Positions 35,930-43,732 of a DNA stretch of 64,000 nt are shown here, piece by piece; position 1 is the first letter of the stretch; every line of letters begins with the position of its first letter. The notes beneath the pieces are model-generated. The model saw only the letters and a list, made by a program, of their open reading frames with translations, did no database searches and had not been told where the DNA came from. The stretch is taken from assembly GCA_049520515.1 (NCBI GenBank), contig JBEKPS010000001.1, positions 372,001-436,000 of the forward strand, written 5' to 3'. The position numbers were made by a program, and so were the translations under genes. This stretch comes from JAFAMS01 sp049520515. GTDB taxonomy: Bacteria > Vulcanimicrobiota > Vulcanimicrobiia > Vulcanimicrobiales > Vulcanimicrobiaceae.

Positions 35930-36691
35930 ATGCTCGCGGTTGCAATCTTCTCACTCGCGATCATCGGGCTGACTGCGGGTGTCGTTCTCGAAGGCGGACT
36001 CGGGTTTGCACGCGTCAGCGCGCGTCACGCGGCGGCTCACTACGCTCAAATTGGCCTCGCACAAGCGCGCTTGCAATTGCAGAACGGCCTCGCCGCAGAA
36101 ATCGCCGCCGGCACGCACGATTTGCAAGCGCCGGCACCGCTCCCATCTGCACCCGCGTGTGAATCGACGCCATGTCCGTTCACGCTCGCGGCCTCATTTG
36201 CATTGCAAGGCGCGCTCGGCGATAACGAATCACCGAACGTCGTTGCGACGAGCGTACAACCGTATCCGTCGATCGCAGAAGGCCGGGTCGCCGCAACGAT
36301 TACCGAAACGGTCAGCGCGGCGGATGGAACTGCGCTCGCCGTGCGCACCGAGTTCGTGACGCTGCGAACGTTCGACGTTCCACCCTACGTTGCGATCGAC
36401 GGCATGACCGATGAATCCGCTGCGCGCGACGTCCCACTCGAAGGCGACGCGGGTGGTTGCGATCCGACGTCACCCTCGACGTGCGATGCAAACAACACGT
36501 CGACCGGAAGCACGCCGGCGCCGGTCGCCGTAATGAATCCCGGTGACACGCGCATTCACGCGCTCAGCGAATGCGTCGCGGGCGGCACCGGAACGTGCGC
36601 GCAGCAATGGGTCAGCGATGATCCGCTGAACACGCCCGCTCCAAGTGCCTGGTACAACGCAAATGCGCAGACGAACGGCTGGTCGCGATGA
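35930..36691 (+). CDS. Pilus-assembly-like protein with N-terminal membrane helix
   Basis: 253 residues from ATG 35930, 4 bp after the preceding stop. Residues 1-24 form one membrane helix, followed by an amphipathic Ala/Gln-rich helix as in PilX-type minor pilins. There is no Glu5. Four Cys near residues 70-90 and 180-220 and a low-complexity Thr/Ser/Pro stretch mark the globular part. The stop overlaps the next ATG (ATGA). The family assignment rests on position and topology. Confidence 0.65.
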   Translation: MLAVAIFSLAIIGLTAGVVLEGGLGFARVSARHAAAHYAQIGLAQARLQLQNGLAAEIAAGTHDLQAPAPLPSAPACESTPCPFTLAASFALQGALGDNESPNVVATSVQPYPSIAEGRVAATITETVSAADGTALAVRTEFVTLRTFDVPPYVAIDGMTDESAARDVPLEGDAGGCDPTSPSTCDANNTSTGSTPAPVAVMNPGDTRIHALSECVAGGTGTCAQQWVSDDPLNTPAPSAWYNANAQTNGWSR

Positions 36692-37146
36692 AGCTGATCG
36701 AGACGATCGTTTGCGTGATGATCGTCGTTGTGCTGATGGCCGCGCTCGGCGCGAATACGCTCGGCAGAAAGGCGTATGCAATACGAGCCGCCGTGCAGAG
36801 CTTCTCCGCGTTCCTCGACGATGCGCGCGCCGTTGCGCAAACGAGCGGGAGCGGAGCCACGATCGCGATCGCAAGCGATGGGAACGGCGGCTTTACCGCG
36901 GCGCTCTATGCCTATCGTCCGCTCGAAGGCGCCGTCACGAGTAGCGCCCCCGTCCGCACCCTCAGGGGCAACGTCGCCCTCACGCCGGTCGCGATCTTCA
37001 TCTCCAGCTCCGGGACGGTCTCCGCCGCGGCATGGACGCCGAGCGATGGCTCGCTGGCCTTGGAGCCGACCTGCGATACGGCGATCAGCCTGACGTTCGC
37101 GGACGAGGCCCACACGATTCCGTGCGAGGACGCCGTGCTGCTCTGA
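36688..37146 (+). CDS. Pseudopilin-like protein (GspH/FimT type) without leader peptide
   Basis: 152 residues. MKLIETIVCVMIVVVLMAAL is a mature-pilin N-terminus with Glu5 counted from the initiator Met. The start is fixed by the ATGA overlap with the previous gene. After the helix come AVQSFSAFLDDARAVAQTSGSGATI, typical of FimT/GspH minor pseudopilins, and a C-terminal Cys pair. The stop abuts the convergent nitroreductase gene. Confidence 0.75.
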   Translation: MKLIETIVCVMIVVVLMAALGANTLGRKAYAIRAAVQSFSAFLDDARAVAQTSGSGATIAIASDGNGGFTAALYAYRPLEGAVTSSAPVRTLRGNVALTPVAIFISSSGTVSAAAWTPSDGSLALEPTCDTAISLTFADEAHTIPCEDAVLL

Positions 37147-37698
37147 TTACTCGAGCCAGGTGATCTCCGGCGACTTGCGCGTCTGCGGTTGTGCGTCGGA
37201 AATTCCGCGTTCACCAATGTACACGACTGCGACGATCTTGTCGCTCTCATCGAGTCCAAGATACTTCTTGACGGGCACGCTGTAGACGATGTCGCCCGTG
37301 CGCCACATTGCACTGAACTCGCGTTCCGCCGCAACCAGCAGCAAGTTCTGAACCGCGGCTGACGTGGCCGCGAAATCTTCTTCTGCAACGACGGGGTCGG
37401 GATCGGTTCGCGTGCTCACGATGATGAGCACCGGTGCGCGCAGCGGCTTCTTCGCCTCGCCTTGCACGAAGCCGTCGCGTTTCTCACCTTCGAGCGCCAA
37501 CTCGTTCGCACGCGACGTAGCCCAGAATTCACCGAGCTTCCGGCGCGCGTCACCGGTCACAACCGTAAATTTCCAAGGCTCGGTCAAATGATGGTTCGGC
37601 GCCCACGTCGCGGCTTCGATCAGCTCTTCGATCGTCGTTCGCGAGAGCGCACCTTCGGATCGGCCGATGCTGCGACGGCGTCGAATAAGTGTTTCCAT
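37147..37698 (-). CDS. Nitroreductase family protein
   Basis: 183 residues from ATG 37698; the longer in-frame opening crosses the divergent gene. An FMN-binding nitroreductase: RRRRSIGR near the N-terminus binds phosphate, EAATWAPNHHLTEPWKFTVV is the family block, and AVQNLLLVAAEREF forms the dimer helix. It is closest to the YdjA-like small class. Substrate unknown. Confidence 0.9.
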   Translation of the reverse strand: METLIRRRRSIGRSEGALSRTTIEELIEAATWAPNHHLTEPWKFTVVTGDARRKLGEFWATSRANELALEGEKRDGFVQGEAKKPLRAPVLIIVSTRTDPDPVVAEEDFAATSAAVQNLLLVAAEREFSAMWRTGDIVYSVPVKKYLGLDESDKIVAVVYIGERGISDAQPQTRKSPEITWLE

Positions 37699-37789
37699 GC
37701 CGTGGTGCGCTTGGCGCGAAAGGCTGGGCGAGCCTCCCCGCAAAACTGAGGGACCCGAGCGAACCATCGCTTTCACGAAAGGCGTGCAC

Positions 37790-38374
37790 ATGAACGTTCG
37801 AATCTTGGTTCTTGCATCTGTTTTTCTCATAGCGAGCGCGGCTGCGTACCCCACACCACTCGCGACGCCGATCATCCCATCGGGAATTCCAGCGCTTACC
37901 GTTACGAGTGCAACATTTTCGAACGGCGGCACGATCCCGGGCGCCAACGTTACCGTCGGCTGCGGCACCGGTGCTGCAAATATTTCTCCGCAGCTATCGT
38001 GGACGCCGGGACCACCGGGAACCGCGAGCTACACGATCCACTTGTTCGACACGGACGCGCCGACCGGAATCGGCTTCAATCACTGGGTGGTGTTCAACAT
38101 TCCGGCGAGCGTGACGAGCCTTGCAGCAAACGCCGCGACCGCGATGCCGTCGGGCGCGATCATCGGCTTGAATGACGGTGGGACGAGCGCATATCGCGGT
38201 CCGTGTCCGCCGGTCGGCGATGCGCCGCACCACTACTACATCACGGTGACTGCGGTCGATCGAATCTTTACGGGCTTCGGGCCTGAAGTCACGGGCGCGC
38301 GGCTCGAGTTCTTGCTTTCTAAAGGCGGCAAGATTCTCGCACGCGGCCAGTATCTCGGAATGTACGGGCGATAA
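37790..38374 (+). CDS. Secreted YbhB/YbcL-family (PEBP) protein
   Basis: 194 residues from ATG 37790, preceded by AAAGG. The signal peptide ends near SAAAYP. The phosphatidylethanolamine-binding fold is marked by SPQLSWTPGPPGTASYTIHLFDTDAP and FNHWVVFNIPA, then YRGPCPPVGDAPHHYYI. Bacterial members are periplasmic or cytosolic with unclear ligands. It stops 1 bp before the inferred start of tag. Confidence 0.9.
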   Translation: MNVRILVLASVFLIASAAAYPTPLATPIIPSGIPALTVTSATFSNGGTIPGANVTVGCGTGAANISPQLSWTPGPPGTASYTIHLFDTDAPTGIGFNHWVVFNIPASVTSLAANAATAMPSGAIIGLNDGGTSAYRGPCPPVGDAPHHYYITVTAVDRIFTGFGPEVTGARLEFLLSKGGKILARGQYLGMYGR

Positions 38375-38375
38375 A

Positions 38376-38948
38376 CTGACCGACAAGCGCATTCGTTGCA
38401 CATGGGCCGGTGCGGATCCGCTCATGATCGCGTATCACGATACCGAATGGGGCGTACCGTTGCATGACGACGTGCGCCTCTTCGAGTTTGTCACGCTCGA
38501 GGGTGCGCAAGCCGGCTTGAGCTGGAAGACGATCCTGAATCGGCGGGAGGCCTATCGCGAAGCATTCGCCGGTTTCGATCCGGAAAAGATCGCGCGCTTC
38601 AATCAACGCAAGATCGAATCACTCTTGCGTAACGAAGCCATCATTCGCAATAGACTCAAGGTCGAGGGAGCCGTCAAAAACGCGCGCGCCTATCTCGCGC
38701 TACGCGAGTCAGGTAAAACGCTCGACGAGTTCGTGTGGAGCTTCGTCGGCGGCAAGCGAATCGACCACAATCTGACATCGTCCTCGCAGATCCCAGCGTC
38801 GACGAAAGAATCCGACGCGTTCGCGAAGGCCATGAAGAAAGCGGGATTCACGTTCTTCGGAACGACAATCGCGTACGCGTTCATGCAAGCGACGGGCATG
38901 GTCAACGACCATATCGTCACGTGTTTCCGCTACAAGGCGAAGCGCTAA
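38376..38948 (+). CDS. tag: DNA-3-methyladenine glycosylase I
   Basis: 190 residues if started at CTG 38376. The first ATG (38424) would delete the RCTWAGADPLM segment, including Cys8, a zinc ligand in this family. The other ligands, His21 (AYHDTEWG), His179 and Cys183 (NDHIVTC), are present. No ATG, GTG or TTG exists in frame between. It excises 3-methyladenine from alkylated DNA. Conserved text includes EGAQAGLSW and FVGTTI-like FFGTTIAYAFMQA. Confidence 0.92.
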   Translation: MTDKRIRCTWAGADPLMIAYHDTEWGVPLHDDVRLFEFVTLEGAQAGLSWKTILNRREAYREAFAGFDPEKIARFNQRKIESLLRNEAIIRNRLKVEGAVKNARAYLALRESGKTLDEFVWSFVGGKRIDHNLTSSSQIPASTKESDAFAKAMKKAGFTFFGTTIAYAFMQATGMVNDHIVTCFRYKAKR

Positions 38949-38958
38949 CCCTCTTCTG

Positions 38959-39675
38959 TCAGGCGGCGCCGCCGAGGTATGCGGCTTGGACGGCCTCACT
39001 CGCAAGCAGTTCGCTGGCGGGCGCGGTGTGCGCGATCTCGCCGACTTCGAGGACGTAGCCGCGTGATGCGATCTGAAGCGCTTGACGCGCGTTTTGCTCG
39101 ATCAGCAGAATTGTCGTACCGGCCGCGTTGATATCGCGGATGATCTTGAAAATCGTTTGGACGAGCAGCGGCGAGAGTCCGAGCGAGGGTTCGTCGAGCA
39201 GCAGCAAACGCGGACGTGACATCATGGCGCGGCCAATCGCGAGCATTTGTTGCTCGCCGCCGGAAAGCGTGCCGCCTTTTTGATCGATGCGCTCTTTGAG
39301 GCGCGGAAAGATCTCGAACACCCGCGCAAAGTCTTCTTCGATCTCTTCTTGCGAGCTGCGCGTGAAGGCGCCAAGGTCGAGATTCTCGCGAACGGTCATG
39401 CGCGCGAAAATGCGCCGCCCCTCGGGCGAGTGGCTCAGCCCGTGGCGCACGATCTTGTCGGGCGTCGTCGTCGCACAATCCATGCCGTCAAACGTGATTT
39501 TGCCCTTGGCGGGGCGCAACAACCCGCTGATCGTGCGAAGCGTGGTCGTCTTGCCGGCGCCGTTCGCACCGATGAGCGTGACGATCTCGCCCTGATCGAC
39601 GTACAGCGAGATCCCGCGGAGCGCACGAATGCGCCCGTAGTTGCACTCAACGTTTTCGAGCTGCAGCAGCGGCAT
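38959..39675 (-). CDS. livF: Branched-chain amino acid ABC transporter ATPase LivF
   Basis: 238 residues. Walker A GANGAGKTT is at 36-44, the signature is LSGGEQQMLAIGRAM, and Walker B is LLLLDEPSLGLSP. It is last of the livJ-H-M-G-F operon; its ATG shares a base with livG's TGA. LivF-type sequences carry HSPEGRRIFARMTV after the Q loop, as here. Confidence 0.94.
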   Translation of the reverse strand: MPLLQLENVECNYGRIRALRGISLYVDQGEIVTLIGANGAGKTTTLRTISGLLRPAKGKITFDGMDCATTTPDKIVRHGLSHSPEGRRIFARMTVRENLDLGAFTRSSQEEIEEDFARVFEIFPRLKERIDQKGGTLSGGEQQMLAIGRAMMSRPRLLLLDEPSLGLSPLLVQTIFKIIRDINAAGTTILLIEQNARQALQIASRGYVLEVGEIAHTAPASELLASEAVQAAYLGGAA

Positions 39676-40439
39676 CAGGCGGGTTTTCCTAGGTAGGCTT
39701 CGATGACGCGCTCGTTCGAACGAATCTGATCCGGCAACCCCTCAGCGATTTTCTCGCCGTAGTCGAGAACTGCGATGCGCTCGCTGATCTGCATCACGAG
39801 CGCCATGTCGTGCTCGATCAAGAACACCGTGACTCCGGTATCGCGAATCCGCTTGATCAGCGCCGTCAAATCGCTCTTCTCATTTGGGTTCATACCGGCC
39901 GCGGGTTCATCAAGCAGTAACAACTTTGGATCGCTCGCGAGCGCGCGCGCGATCTCGAGGCGCCGCTGCGGACCATAGGCGAGATTCGCTGCGTATGAAT
40001 ACGCCTGCTCGTCGAGACCGCAGAACTTCAAGATCTCGTGGGCGCGCTCGCGCACGGTCGCTTCTTCTTTTCGTGCGCGCGGCGTGTTCAAGAGCGAGTC
40101 GGCGAGCGTAGCACGCATGCGCGAATGGCGGCCGGTCATCACGTTGTCCAGCGCCGACATGAACGCGAAGAGACGAATATTCTGGAACGTGCGCGCGATA
40201 CCAAGCTCCGCGATTGCGCTGGTACTGCGTCCCTGAATTTCGGTGCCGTTGAACTCAATTTGACCTTCGGTGGGCTTATAGATTCCGGTGATCAAGTTGA
40301 ACACCGTCGATTTGCCGGCGCCGTTGGGACCGATCATCGCGATGATCGAGCCTTGTTCGACTTCGAAATCGAGCTCCTTGACGGCGACGAGTCCGCCGAA
40401 ACGCTGCGTGACATGCTTGATCGCGAGAATGCTGCTCAC
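39675..40439 (-). CDS. livG: Branched-chain amino acid ABC transporter ATPase LivG
   Basis: 254 residues. Walker A GPNGAGKST is at 37-45, followed by FNLITGIYKPTEG and RTFQNIRLF, which mark LivG. The signature is degenerate (LAYGPQRRLEIARAL), normal for LivG. Walker B is LLLLDEPAAGMNP. GTG start overlaps livM's TGA. Confidence 0.94.
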   Translation of the reverse strand: MSSILAIKHVTQRFGGLVAVKELDFEVEQGSIIAMIGPNGAGKSTVFNLITGIYKPTEGQIEFNGTEIQGRSTSAIAELGIARTFQNIRLFAFMSALDNVMTGRHSRMRATLADSLLNTPRARKEEATVRERAHEILKFCGLDEQAYSYAANLAYGPQRRLEIARALASDPKLLLLDEPAAGMNPNEKSDLTALIKRIRDTGVTVFLIEHDMALVMQISERIAVLDYGEKIAEGLPDQIRSNERVIEAYLGKPA

Positions 40440-41503
40440 GGCGCCGCCTCGTTGTACAAGCTCTGCTCCTGTGATGCAAGCGCTGCGTCAAGCTGCGCGA
40501 CGTGCAGCTCAGCCTTACGTTGACGGCTCGGAAACAATCCCTCGGGCCGGAAGAGCATGATCGCCACCAGGATGATGCCGTACATCATGAACCGGAAATT
40601 CGAGAAGTCGAGCTGCGTGAGGCCGATATTGTGCGCAAAGATCGTCGCCTGCGGCAAAATGAACCGCTCGAGCGATGAGAGCAGCAGGCTGCCGATGATG
40701 ACGCCGTAGATGTTTCCCATGCCGCCGAGCACGAGCATCGAGAGCACGAAGATGCTGACGTTGAATTGGAAATTATCCGGCGAGACAAGGCTCAGCTTCG
40801 AGGCATACGCGACGCCGGCCAGACCGCTGAACGAAGCACCGAGGGCAAATGCGGAAAGCTTAGCCTTCGTCGTATTGATGCCCATGTGCGCTGCAGCAAG
40901 CTCGTCTTCGCGAATCGCCATCCACGATCGTCCAAGCCGGCTGTCCTGCAGATTGTGGACGAAAATGATCGCAATGATGAGCAACACGAGACCGACATAA
41001 AAATAGGGCAGCGTCTGCAAGCCGAACTTGTAGTTGAACAGAACCGGCGCGTCGAGCGCCGAGATACCGTTAGGGCCATTCGTCCATTGCGAAAGATTGA
41101 GAAACGTCTGCGGGACGATCTCGCCGAAGCCAAGCGTGACGATCGCAAGATAATCGCCCCGTAGGCGCAGCGTCGGTGCACCGAGCAGAACACCGAAAAG
41201 CGCGGTGATCGCCGGAGCCAAGAGGAGCATAACCCAAAACGGAATGTGGATGTTGAACTGCGGGCTTGCGAGCATCGCATACGAATAGCTGCCGATCGCA
41301 AAAAACGCCGCGTAACCGAGATCGAGCAGTCCTGCGAATCCGACGACGATATTCAAGCCGAGTGCAAGTAGCACGAACGTCGCTGCGTCGGCCATGAAGT
41401 TGAGATGCGCGGCGTTCTGGTCGACGAGCGGTATGAGGCCGACCAAGAGGATGACGATGATCCCTTTGAGGCGGGGATCAAGCGCCGTCCAGACCTTCTT
41501 CAT
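40436..41503 (-). CDS. livM: Branched-chain amino acid ABC transporter permease LivM
   Basis: 355 residues with about nine to ten membrane helices and a C-terminal extension of about 30 residues. The family cores GFAGLLDLGYAAFFAIGSYSYA and RDGRSWMAIREDELAAAHMGIN-like text are present. ATG 41503 follows a 22-bp gap that resembles the 5' part of the nuoK-nuoL insert. Confidence 0.94.
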   Translation of the reverse strand: MKKVWTALDPRLKGIIVILLVGLIPLVDQNAAHLNFMADAATFVLLALGLNIVVGFAGLLDLGYAAFFAIGSYSYAMLASPQFNIHIPFWVMLLLAPAITALFGVLLGAPTLRLRGDYLAIVTLGFGEIVPQTFLNLSQWTNGPNGISALDAPVLFNYKFGLQTLPYFYVGLVLLIIAIIFVHNLQDSRLGRSWMAIREDELAAAHMGINTTKAKLSAFALGASFSGLAGVAYASKLSLVSPDNFQFNVSIFVLSMLVLGGMGNIYGVIIGSLLLSSLERFILPQATIFAHNIGLTQLDFSNFRFMMYGIILVAIMLFRPEGLFPSRQRKAELHVAQLDAALASQEQSLYNEAAP

Positions 41504-41508
41504 TCCGA

Positions 41509-41529
41509 AGGGGCCCTTAACAACATTAT
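41509..41529 (-). repeat. Short intercistronic element shared with the nuoK-nuoL gap
   Basis: On the minus strand TGTTGTTAAGGGCCCC follows livH's stop, and TGTTGTTAAAGGCCCC follows nuoK's stop at 13458-13478. Both begin within the stop codon context (TAATG/TGATG). Only the 5' half of the nuoL element is present here. Confidence 0.5.
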
Positions 41530-42437
41530 ACTTTGTTCGGCAGCGATTCGCCGAGCAGACCGGACGGACGGAAGATCAAGACGAGAACGAGCAACGAGAA
41601 GACGATGACGTTCGTCCATTGGTCTGAAACGTATTGCGCACCGAACGCCTCGACGATTCCAATCAGGAATCCGCCGAGCATCGCGCCGGCAAGGTTTCCG
41701 ATACCACCGAGGACCGCTGCGGTAAATGCCTTTAGACCCGCAGAAAAACCATTAAAGAACCACGTCGTACCGTAGTAAACGCCCGAAACGAATCCCGCAG
41801 AACCGGCAAGCGCGCTGCCGATCAAAAACGTCAGCGCGATCGTGGTGTTGATGTTGATGCCCATCAGCTGAGCAGCGTCGCGGTCCTGCGCCGTCGCGCG
41901 CATCGCCTTGCCCAGCTTGGTCTTGTAGACGAAGAGATTGAGCGCGATCATCATGAAGATCGCGAGGCCGACGACGAGCATCTGCTTGACTTCGATCGTC
42001 ACGCCATGGATCGAAATACTCGGATCGGGTATAAACGTGGGAATCGGGACGGGCGAGGGCCCTTGCCACAACTGCATGATGTTCTCGAGAATGAATGAGA
42101 CACCGATTGCAGTGATCAGCGGCGCGAGGCGCGGTGCGTTGCGCAGACGGCGATACGCGAATCGCTCGATCAGGACGCCGACGATTCCGCAGAAAACCAT
42201 CGCACCCGCCATGACGCCGAGGATTGTCGCGACCAGCGGGAAGCCGTGCATCTCGCTCGTGATCCCAAGTGCGGTCAGGATCGCGAGCGAGAAGAACGAG
42301 CCGAGTGTATAGACGTCGCCGTGGGCGAAATTTATGAGCTCGATGATTCCGTACACCATCGTATAGCCGAGGGCTATGAGCGCATAAATTCCGCCGAGCG
42401 ACAGCCCGTTAACGAGCTGCTGAAAGAACAGCTCCAA
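41526..42437 (-). CDS. livH: Branched-chain amino acid ABC transporter permease LivH
   Basis: 303 residues from TTG 42437, with the full LivH N-terminus FFQQLVNGLSLGGIYALIALGYTMVYGIIELINFAHG in shortened view (NGLSLGGIYALIALG, then INFAHGDVY). About eight membrane helices. ATAQDRDAAQLMGIN is the coupling loop. It follows livJ's stop by 9 bp. Confidence 0.94.
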   Translation of the reverse strand: MELFFQQLVNGLSLGGIYALIALGYTMVYGIIELINFAHGDVYTLGSFFSLAILTALGITSEMHGFPLVATILGVMAGAMVFCGIVGVLIERFAYRRLRNAPRLAPLITAIGVSFILENIMQLWQGPSPVPIPTFIPDPSISIHGVTIEVKQMLVVGLAIFMMIALNLFVYKTKLGKAMRATAQDRDAAQLMGININTTIALTFLIGSALAGSAGFVSGVYYGTTWFFNGFSAGLKAFTAAVLGGIGNLAGAMLGGFLIGIVEAFGAQYVSDQWTNVIVFSLLVLVLIFRPSGLLGESLPNKV

Positions 42438-42446
42438 CGAGTTTAC

Positions 42447-43667
42447 CTAGAGGCTTGCGATGCTTACGGTGTTGAGGAACGTTGCCTTCGGCGGCGTGCC
42501 CGTGATCTTGTAGAAGCTGATCACGCCGTTCAGCGTGTCGCCGTTCTTGTCGAACGCGACCGGACCGACCGGCGATTGCATGTTCTTCGTGCCAGCAATG
42601 TTCTTGAGCACGGTGGCGCGCGTAACGCTTCCGCTCTTTTGAGCCTCGGCGATAGCGTTGATGATCACCCAAGCGGCAGAGTACGCAGCTGCGCTATACG
42701 CGCCCGGGGCCTGTTTGAATCGCGCCTGATAGGCCTTGTTGAAGGCTACCGCGCTCGCCATTCCGATGTCTGGCGCCGCGACCGTGTAGTAGCTTCCGTC
42801 GGCTTGAGCACCAGCGATCTTCAAGTACTCTTCATCGCTGATTCCATCGCCGCCGATGTATGGCGTTGAGCCGAGTCCGACGTCGGCCATTTGCTTGCGC
42901 AAGAGTCCGCCGCCCGTCGCCGTCACTCCGCCAAAGAACACCGCATCGGGATTCGTGGCTTTGACCTTGGTGAGCAGCGCCTTGAAGTCTTGTTGGTTTT
43001 TCGTGAGGTGATCGTGTCCGAGCACCGTTCCGCCGCCGGCTTTATACGCCGCTTCAAAGACGTCTGCGAGACCCTTACCGTACGTCTCGTTGTCGTCGAT
43101 GATGTAGATTTTCTTGAAGCCGAGCTTCTTCGCGGATTCCGCGCCGGCTGCACCTTGATAGTGGTCACGCGTGCAGACGCGGAAGTACGTGATCAAATCC
43201 GGATGCGATTGGCGCAATGACTTCGCGGTTTCGCCGATGGTCAAACCGTCGTTTGTGTTCGACGGGCTGATCTGAGCGAGCCCAGCGTCGTTCGTGATCG
43301 GAATTTCGGCTCGCGCAACGTTCGAGTTGAACGGTCCGACGATTCCCATCACGCTTGCATCTGCAACGAACGTCTTGACGTTTTGGCTGCCGGCAGCTGG
43401 ATCGTGAACGCCTTGAACTGCGTCATCGAGCACTTGATGCTCGAGCATAATTCCACCCGGCAAGCCTTTTTTGTTGGCTTCTTCTACGGCGAGAATCACG
43501 CCGTTATCGGTGGGGATACCGTTGCTGGCATCGGCGCCACTCATGGGCAGATCGACAGCTACTTTATATGTCGTCGCGGCTTGGACGGGAGCGCCCAAAA
43601 CCGTTCCTAACATGGCGACCGCGGCCGCCATTGAAATCGCACGCCCTAACGCGGGAAATGAGCGCAT
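42447..43667 (-). CDS. livJ: Branched-chain amino acid ABC transporter substrate-binding protein
   Basis: 406 residues from ATG 43667, fixed by a perfect AGGAGG at 43675-43680 seven bases upstream; TTG 43673 is too close to it. The signal peptide ends near PVQAATT. The type I periplasmic-binding fold begins YKVAVDLPMSG and continues with VMGIVGPFNSNVARAEIPI and KKIYIIDDNETYGKGLADVF. Leu/Ile/Val is the family ligand, but other small amino acids are possible. Confidence 0.92.
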   Translation of the reverse strand: MRSFPALGRAISMAAAVAMLGTVLGAPVQAATTYKVAVDLPMSGADASNGIPTDNGVILAVEEANKKGLPGGIMLEHQVLDDAVQGVHDPAAGSQNVKTFVADASVMGIVGPFNSNVARAEIPITNDAGLAQISPSNTNDGLTIGETAKSLRQSHPDLITYFRVCTRDHYQGAAGAESAKKLGFKKIYIIDDNETYGKGLADVFEAAYKAGGGTVLGHDHLTKNQQDFKALLTKVKATNPDAVFFGGVTATGGGLLRKQMADVGLGSTPYIGGDGISDEEYLKIAGAQADGSYYTVAAPDIGMASAVAFNKAYQARFKQAPGAYSAAAYSAAWVIINAIAEAQKSGSVTRATVLKNIAGTKNMQSPVGPVAFDKNGDTLNGVISFYKITGTPPKATFLNTVSIASL

Positions 43668-43732
43668 CGACAAACCTCCTCAAAAGCTTTTGAACGGTGG
43701 AAGGTACGCCGGGCCCCATGTCTTCCCTCTGG

